A DNA stretch of 64,000 nt from Prochlorococcus sp. MIT 1341 (GCF_034092415.1 NZ_CP139304.1:852001-916000); one strand, 5' to 3'; shown: positions 28,827-39,858, counted from the stretch's first letter. Numbers and translations: made by a program. Notes: generated by a model from the letters alone, not told the origin.

Positions 28827-30286
28827 GCTGCCTGAGCAAATTCTTTAGCCCATTCCAATGTCTCAAAAAGCTTCTCATGACTAGGTGCCTCGCAATAAAT
28901 CCTCAACAACGGTTCTGTTCCCGAAAAACGCATCATCAACCAATATCCTTGTCCTAGTCGAAACTTCACACCATCTAAACAACTAACTTCTATTACATCT
29001 TGACTAGCAACTTTTAACGGAGGTTCCTCTTTCAATAATGCCTCTAATCGATTTCTATTTTCCATACTGGCCAATCTCAAATCAATCCTGTCATATACAC
29101 ATTCCCCGCCAAAACGTCTTTTCAAAGAATCCAAATAATCCCCCAGAGACCGACCGCCTTCTACAAGCGCCTCTATAAGAACTAAGGCTGTAAATAATGC
29201 ATCTCTTTCAGGCAAATGCCCTCCAAAACCCACACCCCCAGACTCCTCTCCTCCCAACAGAACTTGATCGGATAGCATTTCAGCAGCTATATATTTAAAC
29301 CCAACTGGAAGTTCAACTACCTTCCGTCCAATTGATTTGGCGACAAGTGTAATTACATCTGATCCACTGACTGTCTTAATCACTGAGCCAGGCAAGTTCT
29401 TTGTTCTTCCAAGGTGATCTACTAACAAAGGAATTAATAATTGAGTGCTGCAGAAATTCCCTTTCTCATCAACTGCTGCAATTCTATCTCCATCGCCATC
29501 AAAAGCTAAGCCAATTGTTTTTTGGCCAGAAGCATTAGCGGCTTTAACACGCGAAATTAATTCACTTAAGTAGGTTTGAAGTGGCTCAGGTGAGTTACCT
29601 CCAAAAAGAGTATCGCGTTGAGAACGAATCTCTTGAATAAGGTTTGATCCCTCTTCCCCAAAAACTTCAGAAATACAGCCAGCAGCAACGCCATGCATTG
29701 GGTCAATTATTAGCTTTAAGCCCAATTGATTGAGTCCTTCAACCATACCTGAAATATCAAACTTACTGCGCAATCCCTCAAGATGCTCTTTTCGACCATC
29801 AAACCTCTTGGTAATGCCCTCAAGAGGAATAATCTTCCCACCAGCTAATAGCCTTTTTTCCACTGCTTTAGTGAAATCTGACTCTACAGAACCACCAAAA
29901 GGTCCCTTAATTTTCATCCCAAGCCATTCAGGGGGGTTATGACTTGCTGTAATAACAAGGGCCCCCAATGCTTTACGTTGAACTACAGCCCAACTACAAG
30001 CCGGGGTAGTCAACGGTGTTGAAGCGAGGAGAGGCTCCAAACCTGAACCCCTAATCGCAGCAGCCGAAGCCTCAGCAAGCTCGGGAGCAAGAAATCTACG
30101 GTCAAAACCTATCAAGATCTTTCGACTTTTTAAACCGGAAGGAGCTCTATAGGCAAGCTCTTGTGCAGATGCAGCCGCTACTGCCAAAAGCCTTTCAATA
30201 GTGATATCAACTCCTAATACCCCCCTCCAACCATCAGTGCCAAACTCTATTGGCGAAGAAGATAGCGGCAATGATGCATAAGCCAT
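28823..30286 (-). CDS. Phosphoglucomutase/phosphomannomutase
   Basis: An alpha-D-phosphohexomutase of 487 residues. The phosphoserine motif is VITASHNPPEW, the metal loop FDGDGDRIAAVD, the sugar loop GGEESGGVG and the phosphate-binding C-terminal FSGTEPLLRIY. The ATG at 30286 is chosen because a longer frame would run into the divergent nuclease gene. It interconverts hexose 1- and 6-phosphates for glycogen or nucleotide-sugar synthesis; the sugar preference is not decided. Confidence 0.93.
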   Translation of the reverse strand: MAYASLPLSSSPIEFGTDGWRGVLGVDITIERLLAVAAASAQELAYRAPSGLKSRKILIGFDRRFLAPELAEASAAAIRGSGLEPLLASTPLTTPACSWAVVQRKALGALVITASHNPPEWLGMKIKGPFGGSVESDFTKAVEKRLLAGGKIIPLEGITKRFDGRKEHLEGLRSKFDISGMVEGLNQLGLKLIIDPMHGVAAGCISEVFGEEGSNLIQEIRSQRDTLFGGNSPEPLQTYLSELISRVKAANASGQKTIGLAFDGDGDRIAAVDEKGNFCSTQLLIPLLVDHLGRTKNLPGSVIKTVSGSDVITLVAKSIGRKVVELPVGFKYIAAEMLSDQVLLGGEESGGVGFGGHLPERDALFTALVLIEALVEGGRSLGDYLDSLKRRFGGECVYDRIDLRLASMENRNRLEALLKEEPPLKVASQDVIEVSCLDGVKFRLGQGYWLMMRFSGTEPLLRIYCEAPSHEKLFETLEWAKEFAQAA

Positions 30287-30340
30287 GACGTCTCTAGTGT
30301 GAAAGCAAGTCTTTTTTGGAAGGAGGTTTAGGGTCAACGC

Positions 30341-31825
30341 ATGGGTTACACCCCTTCTCAACCAAAAGTACTAACAGACCGCCTACTTTGCAGTTGGGTG
30401 AGATGCCGACGAAAAGCATGGCTAGATCGCCATGGAGATGCAACAAAACGTGTTTGGACTCCGCACCGAAGCTTGCAACTTGACCAACAGCATGATCATT
30501 TCAAAGCTTTATTGATCAAGAAGCCCGAACGAGGCCTTAGGGCATTAAGAGAAGGAGCGGAAGGGATAATTGGACTAAGAATCAAGACTTTGGATAAAGA
30601 AAGCAATTCATTAGAAGTACACCCTGCCTTACTCCAAAAAACAAAAGGAGAATCCCGTTGGGGTCATTTTGCTTACAGACCCGTAATCTCGAAACAGGGC
30701 CGAAGACTAACGAGAGAACATCGGCTTTCATTAGCCATGACAGCTCAACTCCTTGAACCTTTCCAAGAATCAGCTGTAACTCATGGACTTGCTTTAGGCA
30801 GTTCTAATCAGGGCCTCGAAATAGAGAAAGTTCCTTTCAGCAAATCTTTACTGCACCAATTAAATGAAATTATTTGTAAGCTTTCAAAAGAACTTGAAGA
30901 GCAAACTCCGCCTCCTCTAACAAGTGATAGAAAAAAATGTACTCTATGTTCTTGGAGAGACACATGTAGCGCACAAGCTGCCAAAGAGGGATACTTAAGT
31001 GAAGTAAGCGGGATAGGGAAGGCCCGAAGCAAAATTTTAAAAGAGCTTGGTATAGGAAGCCTAGAAGCTCTAGCGAATGCAGACCCAAAATCTTTAGTTA
31101 GTCAATTAAATTCTTTTAATAAGCAACATGGAGAAGTCGGCGAAGAGCTTATCAAACAAGCAAAAGTTCAATACAGGGCAAATCCAGAAAGATTAAAAAA
31201 TTCTCTATCAATCCCAGAATTAATTAGTGCCAAGGGAGTATTAATATATGACATCGAATCTGATCCAGATCGAAAAGAGGATTTCTTACATGGTTTCCTT
31301 AGAATAATGAAAAATAATAATGGGTCTTGGGATATAGATAAAGCACAGTACCATCCCCTTCTAATTGCAAACCTAGATGATAAATCATCTTCCTTTTGCT
31401 GGGAGCGAATCCAAAAGAAACTAACTAAATACCCAAAGCTTCCGATTCTTCACTATGGAGAGACAGAGCAGGTTTCCTTAACCCGGATAGCCCAAAAAAA
31501 TGGTTTATCTAAGAAACAAATAAGAGACCTCCAAAAGAGAATGATCGATGTACATAAAAGACTTAAAGCTTATTGGCGATTGCCTATAAATAGCTATGGG
31601 TTAAAAACTGTTGCTGGATGGCTTGGTTTTCATTGGAGAAACGAGCGAGCTGAAGGAGCAAGAGTCCTTCTTTGGTGGCGGCAATTCCGAAAAATTAAAT
31701 CAAGCAGTTGGAGAGCTCAAAAGATATTATATAAAATTTTTGAATACAATCATGATGACAACCTTGCGACCTGGGAAATCGTTAAATGGCTAGTAATGCA
31801 GGACAAGACTGAGAAGATTTCCTAA
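30341..31825 (+). CDS. TM0106-type RecB-like nuclease with HhH and RNase H-like domain
   Basis: A 494-residue protein of a little-studied family. The N-terminal part has CSWVRCRRKAWLD and, further on, CTLCSWRDTC (about residue 203), which together look like an iron-sulfur cluster of the Cas4/AddB kind. VSGIGKARSKILKELGIGSL is a helix-hairpin-helix. The C-terminal third begins LIYDIESDPDR, an acidic exonuclease/RNase H-like motif. It is likely a DNA repair nuclease, but no specific role is established. It starts 54 bp from the divergent phosphohexomutase. Confidence 0.82.
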   Translation: MGYTPSQPKVLTDRLLCSWVRCRRKAWLDRHGDATKRVWTPHRSLQLDQQHDHFKALLIKKPERGLRALREGAEGIIGLRIKTLDKESNSLEVHPALLQKTKGESRWGHFAYRPVISKQGRRLTREHRLSLAMTAQLLEPFQESAVTHGLALGSSNQGLEIEKVPFSKSLLHQLNEIICKLSKELEEQTPPPLTSDRKKCTLCSWRDTCSAQAAKEGYLSEVSGIGKARSKILKELGIGSLEALANADPKSLVSQLNSFNKQHGEVGEELIKQAKVQYRANPERLKNSLSIPELISAKGVLIYDIESDPDRKEDFLHGFLRIMKNNNGSWDIDKAQYHPLLIANLDDKSSSFCWERIQKKLTKYPKLPILHYGETEQVSLTRIAQKNGLSKKQIRDLQKRMIDVHKRLKAYWRLPINSYGLKTVAGWLGFHWRNERAEGARVLLWWRQFRKIKSSSWRAQKILYKIFEYNHDDNLATWEIVKWLVMQDKTEKIS

Positions 31826-31831
31826 AAGTAA

Positions 31832-32683
31832 TTAAACGGTTCTTAATGAAGTAAACCCCTTAGGAAGTGACAAGGACACTTCTCTAGTGTCGCCAAAGAG
31901 CGCAAGCTTTGAATGAGATAAGGCCATTCGTTTGACTAAAGCCAACCCAATAGTCTTTTTCTCGGAGACAATCTTTACCGAAGAAGTAATTACCCCGGCC
32001 CGTGCTTCTGAAGAGTTTTCTGGATTTACTGAGGGTATGGAAAGGGTTTCACCAATAGCAATATCCTCAAAAGACTCCCAATATCTTAGTTGCTGCCTTA
32101 TTGCGCAGTTATTTATTATTTTCGATATTGCTTCCTGCCCTAAGTAACATCCTTTATCAAGACTCACCCAATCAGCCAAGCCTAACTCGAACGGATTAAA
32201 CTCACCATTTATTTCCATTGAACCCCTAGGAAATCCCTGTTGAATCAAAGAGATTTCAACCAAATCCTTCCTGGTAAAGCAAGAATTTGGTGGGAAACTC
32301 TCTAGACTTTCCTTTGGGTCAAGCCAAACGATATCTGAAAAAAATTCTGTTTTCTCTGATATCTTCTGAAGTCTTCTCTTTGTCGAAAAGGAAGCGATTT
32401 CCAATTGGTCAGCAGGGAAAATAACCTTGGAGAGGCCATCAAATACTGACTCACTATCGCCAGCAAGAACAAGCAATCCAACTCCATCATCTTCTATAGA
32501 GATTTCGAATAGGGCCTTTACTCTTCCAAACGTATTAAGCCAACAAGTCCTTAAAAATTGATCATGAGAAAGATTTTTTACATCAGAAGTAGTTTGACCA
32601 TGCAAAAAAGCCTTACTCCCAGGCCCCTTCAAAACAAGGAAGGGGAAGGTTTCATCCCAAAATAGATTTAAAGAAGAATTCAT
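31832..32683 (-). CDS. ygfZ: Folate-binding YgfZ/GcvT-like protein
   Basis: A 283-residue protein related to the T-protein of glycine cleavage, carrying the YgfZ signature KGCYLGQE (about residue 180). YgfZ-family proteins use folate in iron-sulfur protein maintenance and tRNA modification. The start ATG overlaps the pyrE stop by four bases. The C-terminal domain is less conserved. Confidence 0.88.
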   Translation of the reverse strand: MNSSLNLFWDETFPFLVLKGPGSKAFLHGQTTSDVKNLSHDQFLRTCWLNTFGRVKALFEISIEDDGVGLLVLAGDSESVFDGLSKVIFPADQLEIASFSTKRRLQKISEKTEFFSDIVWLDPKESLESFPPNSCFTRKDLVEISLIQQGFPRGSMEINGEFNPFELGLADWVSLDKGCYLGQEAISKIINNCAIRQQLRYWESFEDIAIGETLSIPSVNPENSSEARAGVITSSVKIVSEKKTIGLALVKRMALSHSKLALFGDTREVSLSLPKGFTSLRTV

Positions 32684-33264
32684 GGGGCTATTTCCTTTGC
32701 TTTCTTAGCAACATCTTTCAACAAAAAAAGACTTACAAGCTCTAATCCAGACTGATTCATTACATCATTACCACCTTCTTCTCTATCGACAATTGTGACA
32801 ACACGTTCGACTTTGTATCCCTCCTCTCGCAATTGTTTTACAGCCTTTAATGACGAGCCACCTGTTGTGACAACATCCTCCAAAACGGTAATTTTGCTTC
32901 CTTTTTCTGGCAAAGGGCCCTCTAACCAATCGGCCGTTCCATGCCCTTTAGCTTCTTTTCGAACAATCAATGCATTAAGAGAACGATTGTTTTGTGCCGC
33001 CGCCATAGCAACCCCGCTGACCAGGGGATCAGCTCCTAAGGTCAAGCCTGCGACAGCAACGGAATCAAGTTCAACCTCAGAAAGAATGGAAAGACTTAAT
33101 AAACAAAGGCCTCTTCCGCTAAGACTTACTGGCTTGCAGTTCACATAGTGTTGACTCTTCCTCCCCGAAGAAAGTGTGAAATCGCCAAAACGATATGCAT
33201 CCTTTGCTAGCAAGCTAAGCAACTCCTCACGACAGGACTGAGTAAACACGGAAGAACCACTCAT
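32680..33264 (-). CDS. pyrE: Orotate phosphoribosyltransferase
   Basis: Joins orotate to PRPP in pyrimidine synthesis. A 194-residue type I phosphoribosyltransferase with the PRPP-binding motif [18 protein letters not shown] (about residues 127-144) and the catalytic lysine loop [26 protein letters not shown] is the typical N-terminal block. It is followed by ygfZ with a four-base overlap. Confidence 0.96.
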   Translation of the reverse strand: MSGSSVFTQSCREELLSLLAKDAYRFGDFTLSSGRKSQHYVNCKPVSLSGRGLCLLSLSILSEVELDSVAVAGLTLGADPLVSGVAMAAAQNNRSLNALIVRKEAKGHGTADWLEGPLPEKGSKITVLEDVVTTGGSSLKAVKQLREEGYKVERVVTIVDREEGGNDVMNQSGLELVSLFLLKDVAKKAKEIAP

Positions 33265-33378
33265 AAGGACTGGTACATTGTTGATGGTTGAACTAGTTTG
33301 CTTTCTAGAGCATTCTCTAATTACCTATTGTGACCTTCACATCATCATCTGAAGGGTGAACCATTAATTGATTTCTCC

Positions 33379-33451
33379 GGGGGTCTAGCAATCTGGTGAA
33401 TGCACTGAACTCATAATTCAGCTAAGGCGAGTTCGATCCTCGCGACCCCCA
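33379..33451 (+). tRNA. trnM: tRNA-Met (anticodon CAT)
   Basis: A 73-nt cloverleaf: acceptor GGGGGTC pairs with GACCCCC plus discriminator A; D arm GCA/TGC; anticodon stem CTGAA/TTCAG around loop CTCATAA; T arm GCGAG/CTCGC with loop TTCGATC. The fully paired acceptor start (G1:C72) argues against initiator tRNA. Elongator Met is most likely. A CAT-anticodon tRNA-Ile whose C is modified to lysidine cannot be excluded by eye. CCA is not encoded. Confidence 0.92.
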
Positions 33452-33464
33452 TTCAACCTCTGAG

Positions 33465-34751
33465 ATGATTGTTCTAATACTAATTATTTTAATTGCACTT
33501 CCAGCTTTCTTTGGTGCTGGAGAAGTTTCTTTATTGAGGCTAAGGCCAAGTCGAGTACAAGGTCTAATTGAAGAAAAGAAGCCAGGCGCATTGTCGATTC
33601 ACCGACTACAACGTCGTCTGAGAAGAGCATTAATGGTCTGGCAGCTTGGAGGCACCCTTTCTCTAATAGCCATTGGATGGCTAGGGAATGGATTGTCTCA
33701 GGCGTGGTGGCCTTCCATCAATTTTCCTAATCGCATATTCGATATTTTGCTATTTGTTGGCTTAGTCCTTATCTCAACACTACTGGCGGGAATACTACCG
33801 AAAGCATTAGTACTGAATCGCCCCGAATCTGCAGCACTGCGTTTAGCTCCTCTCCTAGAAGCAGTTATGCGGGCACTTGGACCATTGCTTGCGCTTCTAG
33901 AAGCAATTGCCTCACTACTTCTTCGACTATTGGGGCTAACAGCGAAATGGGATGCTTTGGTACCTGCTCTATCTGCTGGAGAACTAGAAACTCTCATAGA
34001 GACTGGTGGAGTCACAGGTTTAAGACCTGATGAGCGAAACATCTTGGAAGGTGTTTTTGCTTTGCATGACACACAAGTCAGAGAAGTAATGGTTCCACGT
34101 TCAGGCATGGTGACACTTCCAGTAACAGTTAGTTTTTCAGAATTAATGAAAAATGTTCATCAGACTAAACATGCTCGTTTTGTTGTCATTGGAGAATCAC
34201 TAGATGATGTGCGGGGTGTAATTGATCTAAGACAACTTGCAGAACCAATCTCCAGAGGAGAAATGCAGGCCGATTCACCATTAGAAAAATTCCTACAGCC
34301 TGCAGCACGAGTCCTAGAAACCTGCACTTTGGCCGAATTATTGCCAACAATGAAAAATGGTAAACCATTTCTCATTGTTGTAGACGAACATGGGGGGACA
34401 GAAGGACTTGTTACAGCAGCTGATCTCACAGGTGAAATCGTAGGCGAAGAACTTGACTCAACTCACGAAATTCAGGCGAATCTTCAGCAAGAAGAAGGGC
34501 AACCAAATAAATGGTTATTAGCCGGTGACCTTGAGATTATTGAACTAAACAGGCAACTTAATTTGGAATTGCCAGAAGCAAATGATCATCACACTCTTGC
34601 TGGATTTCTCCTTGAGAAGCTTCAGCACATACCATCAGTAGGTGAATCTCTTAGCCATGCAAATTTAAAGTTTGAAATTACTTCGATGAAAGGTCCTCGT
34701 ATTGAACAAGTCAGACTTATTCTGCAAAGCATCGATCCAGCTAAAAATTAA
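33465..34751 (+). CDS. CNNM/HlyC/CorC family protein (DUF21-CBS-CorC)
   Basis: A 428-residue membrane protein. A DUF21 transmembrane domain (about 1-165) is followed by paired CBS domains (about 200-335, with VREVMVPRSGMVTL at their entry) and a C-terminal CorC_HlyC domain (about 350-425, with LAGDLEIIELNRQL). Homologues are linked to Mg or Co transport and sometimes annotated hemolysins. The start is 13 bp after the tRNA. Ion specificity is not predictable. Confidence 0.88.
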   Translation: MIVLILIILIALPAFFGAGEVSLLRLRPSRVQGLIEEKKPGALSIHRLQRRLRRALMVWQLGGTLSLIAIGWLGNGLSQAWWPSINFPNRIFDILLFVGLVLISTLLAGILPKALVLNRPESAALRLAPLLEAVMRALGPLLALLEAIASLLLRLLGLTAKWDALVPALSAGELETLIETGGVTGLRPDERNILEGVFALHDTQVREVMVPRSGMVTLPVTVSFSELMKNVHQTKHARFVVIGESLDDVRGVIDLRQLAEPISRGEMQADSPLEKFLQPAARVLETCTLAELLPTMKNGKPFLIVVDEHGGTEGLVTAADLTGEIVGEELDSTHEIQANLQQEEGQPNKWLLAGDLEIIELNRQLNLELPEANDHHTLAGFLLEKLQHIPSVGESLSHANLKFEITSMKGPRIEQVRLILQSIDPAKN

Positions 34752-34798
34752 TTGCAAAAACTTCTTCCGGCCTCAATGACCTTTCTCTGCACTAACTA

Positions 34799-35791
34799 AT
34801 GGTTCCTGTAAAGGTAGGAGTGATTGGCATTGGGAACATGGGTTGGCACCATGTGAGGGTCTTGAGCTTGCTCAAAGATGCCGAGCTTGTTGGTGTCGCC
34901 GATCCAGACTCAGCGCGAGGCCATTTAGCTACAGAGCAATTTGGTTGTAAGTGGTTCAAAGACTTCAAAGACTTGCTTGAAGAAGTAGAAGCAGTTTGCG
35001 TAGCAGTCCCAACACTGCTTCACCATCAAGTAGGAATGGCCTGCTTGGAATCTGGGAAACATGTCCTTATTGAAAAACCAATAGCTGCTAGTCAAGACGA
35101 GGCAGCAGCACTTATAACAGCATCTAATAAAGCAAAAAGACTTTTACAAGTTGGCCACATTGAAAGATTCAACCCTGCATTTCGTGAATTAGTCAAAGTA
35201 GTTGCGAAGGAGGAAGTTGTCGTTCTAGAAGCCCGCCGTCATAGTCCCCATGCAGAAAGGGCCAATGATGTTTCTGTAGTACTTGATCTAATGATCCATG
35301 ATCTTGATTTGGTCCTTGAAGTCGCTAACGCCCCAGTCGTTCGCTTAGCAGCTGTAGGAGGTAGAAGCTCAACCGGACCACTGGATTATGTGAATGCCAC
35401 ACTTGGATTCAGTAATGGGGTAGTAGCAAGTCTTACTGCAAGCAAAATGAGTCACAGAAAAATCAGAAATTTGAGTGCTCATTGTCGAAGCAGCTTAGTA
35501 GAGACAGATTTTCTGAATCACACTCTGCACATTCATCGTCGAGCGCATGAATCATATTCAGCCGATCATGGTGAGCTTGTTTATCGAAATGACGGATTTG
35601 TTGAAGAAGTAAGCACAACCTCAATAGAACCTCTTTATGCAGAGTTAGAACATTTCCTCATGTGTGTAAGAGGCAAAGAGATACCCGCCGTAGATGGTGC
35701 TCAAGCTTCTCGAGCATTAAGACTGGCAGATCTAATAGAACAAGCAGTTGAGAATCCAGGGAAAGGGGTATCTTTAGCAGAATCAATTTAA
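34799..35791 (+). CDS. Gfo/Idh/MocA family oxidoreductase
   Basis: A 330-residue NAD(P)-dependent dehydrogenase. The Rossmann motif is VGVIGIGNMGWHHVRV, the catalytic-lysine region LIEKPIAAS, and the core HIERFNPAF and MIHDLDLVLE. The family acts on sugars, inositols and nucleotide sugars. The next gene encodes a WecG-type glycosyltransferase, so an amino- or ketosugar role in surface glycans is possible but not shown. Confidence 0.88.
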   Translation: MVPVKVGVIGIGNMGWHHVRVLSLLKDAELVGVADPDSARGHLATEQFGCKWFKDFKDLLEEVEAVCVAVPTLLHHQVGMACLESGKHVLIEKPIAASQDEAAALITASNKAKRLLQVGHIERFNPAFRELVKVVAKEEVVVLEARRHSPHAERANDVSVVLDLMIHDLDLVLEVANAPVVRLAAVGGRSSTGPLDYVNATLGFSNGVVASLTASKMSHRKIRNLSAHCRSSLVETDFLNHTLHIHRRAHESYSADHGELVYRNDGFVEEVSTTSIEPLYAELEHFLMCVRGKEIPAVDGAQASRALRLADLIEQAVENPGKGVSLAESI

Positions 35792-35847
35792 AAATATGCA
35801 TACTTCTCAATCCAATCCCTCATACAAACTCTAAATAAAAAGAAAGC

Positions 35848-36573
35848 ATGGCCTTTGAAGGCGCTAACAATTGCAGAAGATGTAGCGTTCTGGGCCTTCC
35901 TGTTGATGTTTGTATAGATGTTCTTAGTGAATCAATTCTTCTCCATAGCAAAGGAGGGGGACAGATAGTCACAATTAATGCCGAGATGATTATCTCAGCA
36001 AAAAGTGACAGTGAATTTCGCAACGCAATCAAGTCATCAGAGCTGATAATCCCTGATGGAGCTGGCGTTGCTTGGGCACTACGCCGACAAGGTCACAAAG
36101 TTCCTCCCACCTCAGGGATCGAACTAGCAAGATCTTTACTTTGTTATGCGGAACAAAATCAATGGAAAGTTGCTTTAGTTGGTTCTGAGCCCGAGATCAT
36201 GAGCAAACTGCTCAAAAATCTCCTGGAAGAAATGCCCAAACTGAAAATATCTCTCGCAATTCACGGATATCAAACCAGTACAAACTGGATAAAAGTAGAA
36301 CAAGAACTTAAACAATCCGAATCCGACTTGATCCTTATTGCACTTGGCACTCCAACACAAGAAATCTGGTCAAGCAGAGTAAGGCAAGGCCTTCCAGGAC
36401 TTTGGGTTGGTGTTGGAGGCAGCTTTGACGTATGGGCAGGAGCAAAAAAAAGAGCCCCTAAATGGATGGTGAAGAGCCAAGGCGAATGGCTCTACAGGCT
36501 CATAAAGGAACCTAGGCGCTGGAAAAGAATGCTTTCCCTACCAGCGTTTGTGCTCAGGGTCTTAAGTCAGTAA
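35848..36573 (+). CDS. WecG/TagA/CpsF family glycosyltransferase
   Basis: A 241-residue GT26-type transferase. It has ITINAEMIISAKSDSEFRNA, the family core IIPDGAGVAWALRRQG and LIALGTPTQEIW...GVGGSFDVWAG. Members attach ManNAc or a related sugar to undecaprenyl-linked intermediates in enterobacterial common antigen, teichoic acid or capsule. Here it could act downstream of the WecA/MraY-like transferase at 51586-52704. The sugar is unknown. Confidence 0.9.
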   Translation: MAFEGANNCRRCSVLGLPVDVCIDVLSESILLHSKGGGQIVTINAEMIISAKSDSEFRNAIKSSELIIPDGAGVAWALRRQGHKVPPTSGIELARSLLCYAEQNQWKVALVGSEPEIMSKLLKNLLEEMPKLKISLAIHGYQTSTNWIKVEQELKQSESDLILIALGTPTQEIWSSRVRQGLPGLWVGVGGSFDVWAGAKKRAPKWMVKSQGEWLYRLIKEPRRWKRMLSLPAFVLRVLSQ

Positions 36574-36596
36574 CAATACAAAAGTACTGATGCTGT

Positions 36597-36740
36597 CTAC
36601 TTAAACCCAACAGCTGCCTGCCAAACAAAAACAAGTAGGAAGAAGCCTATGGGGATGAGTGGTAACACGTCTACGGTTGGTGCAAACGCCTGATAAGCCT
36701 CAGGCAGTTGGGCCAACAAATCGATTGTCAAGACGGCCAT
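36597..36740 (-). CDS. psbK: Photosystem II protein PsbK
   Basis: A 47-residue precursor read on the minus strand. A short leader ([10 protein letters not shown]) is followed by the mature [20 protein letters not shown] and a membrane helix ending [10 protein letters not shown], which is diagnostic. The open frame extends 40 codons further upstream into tgt, but those residues have no PsbK character and ATG 36740 is the usual start. It follows tgt on the same strand. Confidence 0.96.
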   Translation of the reverse strand: MAVLTIDLLAQLPEAYQAFAPTVDVLPLIPIGFFLLVFVWQAAVGFK

Positions 36741-36771
36741 TCCTAAAGAGATAGTTGACTTTTGAACGACC

Positions 36772-37911
<1,140 letters not shown>

Positions 37912-37994
37912 TCAAAATCTGCCACCAACCATTCGAAGATCCCGAGGCTCCAACTTTAGTCTAAGCAGACTCATCACTACATTCTTTCAAAATT

Positions 37995-38762
37995 ATGCAA
38001 ACTTGGCTAAGTGATCTTGTAGGAGCCTGGATCTTTTATTCAATCCTTCCAGCCCCGAAAGGCCTAAAGCCAAGCTTCAAAAGCATTGCCCGTTTTGCAC
38101 CATTAATAGGAATAATTTTAGGAAGCATACAATCTGCCTTATGGATATTTTCGAATTATTTTGGATGGTCATACATTTCCTCCTCGTTGATAGTTATTGC
38201 CTTTGGAGCATTTTTAACAGGAGGCATACACATAGATGGTCTCATGGATACTTTTGATGGGTTAGGTGCTGGCCCCAAACGCTGTAAAGAAGCAATGAAG
38301 GACAGCCGAATAGGCGCAAGCGGAATACAAGCTTTGTTAATCATTATTCTCATGCAAATCGCTTCGCTAATTAGTCTGGGAGAAATGGCTATTTTCGCTT
38401 TACCGATTAGTTCATTCTTTGGTCGCTGTGCTCCTATATGGGCCATCCAATCTTTTCCTTATTTGCAACCAAATGGCACATCATTTTTTCACAGAGAAAA
38501 CCGAAATGGCATAAAAGATTTCATACCTGCCATATCAATTCTAATTTGCATCTTGATGTCTATGATATTTTTTTCTATCGGACTTCCGCTTCAAATATAT
38601 CTTCTCAGCTCCATTTTCTTTGGAATAGTCTTAAGTTTTGCAATACCAGAATATCTAGGAAGAAGATTAGGTGGACATTCTGGCGATTCCTATGGAGCAT
38701 CATTAGTCATTGTGGAAACATTAATTCTGACAATTATGGGATTCACTCTAAAAATAGTTTAA
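37995..38762 (+). CDS. cobS: Adenosylcobinamide-GDP ribazoletransferase
   Basis: Final joining step of cobalamin or pseudocobalamin synthesis, in the membrane. A 255-residue polytopic protein with the motif GGIHIDGLMDTFDGLGAG near residue 80 (metal-binding acids) and KDSRIGASG. The C-terminal GRRLGGHSGDSYGA is also conserved. It overlaps the end of the convergent kinase gene by 20 bp. Confidence 0.92.
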   Translation: MQTWLSDLVGAWIFYSILPAPKGLKPSFKSIARFAPLIGIILGSIQSALWIFSNYFGWSYISSSLIVIAFGAFLTGGIHIDGLMDTFDGLGAGPKRCKEAMKDSRIGASGIQALLIIILMQIASLISLGEMAIFALPISSFFGRCAPIWAIQSFPYLQPNGTSFFHRENRNGIKDFIPAISILICILMSMIFFSIGLPLQIYLLSSIFFGIVLSFAIPEYLGRRLGGHSGDSYGASLVIVETLILTIMGFTLKIV

Positions 38763-39858
38763 TTACAAAAGCATTTCCCTCAGCAGGAAGATCTGCGTGA
38801 AATAACTGAGGTGGAATTATCAATTCCAAACTACCCTCCATATTTTGAGCCATCTCCCTCGCTAAAGAAAGCCCAAGTCCACTACCTGCTGATTTCTTAC
38901 TAGCTTTTCCTCTAAATCCTTTTTCGAATATCTTTTTCCTCTCTTCTTTTGGAATCTCACTCCCCTGATCCCAAACAACTAATCCATTATCAAAAATCAT
39001 TAGTCCTAGGTCACATCCTAAAGGGCTATACCTAAAAGCATTTTCTAGAAGATTTGCAATTATTTCAGCCAGAGCCTCATTCCCAGGGGGGCAAGGACGT
39101 TCTGTCCATCTTGGCCAATCAGAAGGGCCATGCCATCTACGACCTTGAAGATTAGCAGTGGCAGATGCGCGATCGACAAGAGGAACTAACAATGAGCGGA
39201 AAGTTGCTGTAACAGTTTCTGAGAGTATTGGAGGCAACAACAAATGTGCTTGATCCCCATGAGCTATTGCAGCCTCCTGAAAGCCTATTAAATCCAATCC
39301 AGAAATGTACTGATCCAACTGGGCCTGCTCAGTAAGCAAACCTTGTACCAAATTGAGATTTCGGTTTTCTGGTCCTAATCTTCTTAGCAATAATTCAGCA
39401 TATGTTCGTAGTGCTGACAAAGGGTTTCGCAACTGATGCACTATCAAGCTTATTTGTTGTCGTTGCTGGCTTAGCTCCTGAATAAGCTTGTTCCTTTCCA
39501 CCTCAAGGCTCAAACAATGAGCCAATACCATTGCCGTAGATTGAAGATTCTCATCCAAGGAGTCAGGCCATAAGGGAGAAGAATGAAGGCTTTCAGCCCT
39601 TAAAACGCCAAGCAGTATCTGCCCTTCCTGCAAGGGATACCATCTCCTATGAGGAGATGGTTCACGCAAGTCCGGGTCCTCACCAACGGGTGACAAAACA
39701 TTGCCTTTTAGAGGCCATTCCCCAATTGCCTCAAGGCTTGGAGAATGCCCAGGAGTAGCTTGTGCAACATATACGACAAGATGCGACAACTGCTCCTCAG
39801 CTTGAAATGAGCTGAGTTGCTTTTGCACCAAATTCAGGAACCGATCAGAAAGCTCCAT
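38743..39858 (-). CDS. Soluble sensor histidine kinase (orphan)
   Basis: A 371-residue kinase without membrane segments. The N-terminal 120 residues form a GAF-like sensory region. The dimerisation box is LIVHQLRNPLSALRTY with phospho-acceptor His141. The ATPase part shows N-box NLLENAFRYSP, and GSGLGLSLAREM near the end. No response regulator is adjacent. It resembles the Hik2/chloroplast sensor kinase group of cyanobacteria in layout; that assignment is tentative. Confidence 0.85.
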   Translation of the reverse strand: MELSDRFLNLVQKQLSSFQAEEQLSHLVVYVAQATPGHSPSLEAIGEWPLKGNVLSPVGEDPDLREPSPHRRWYPLQEGQILLGVLRAESLHSSPLWPDSLDENLQSTAMVLAHCLSLEVERNKLIQELSQQRQQISLIVHQLRNPLSALRTYAELLLRRLGPENRNLNLVQGLLTEQAQLDQYISGLDLIGFQEAAIAHGDQAHLLLPPILSETVTATFRSLLVPLVDRASATANLQGRRWHGPSDWPRWTERPCPPGNEALAEIIANLLENAFRYSPLGCDLGLMIFDNGLVVWDQGSEIPKEERKKIFEKGFRGKASKKSAGSGLGLSLAREMAQNMEGSLELIIPPQLFHADLPAEGNAFVIKLFLE

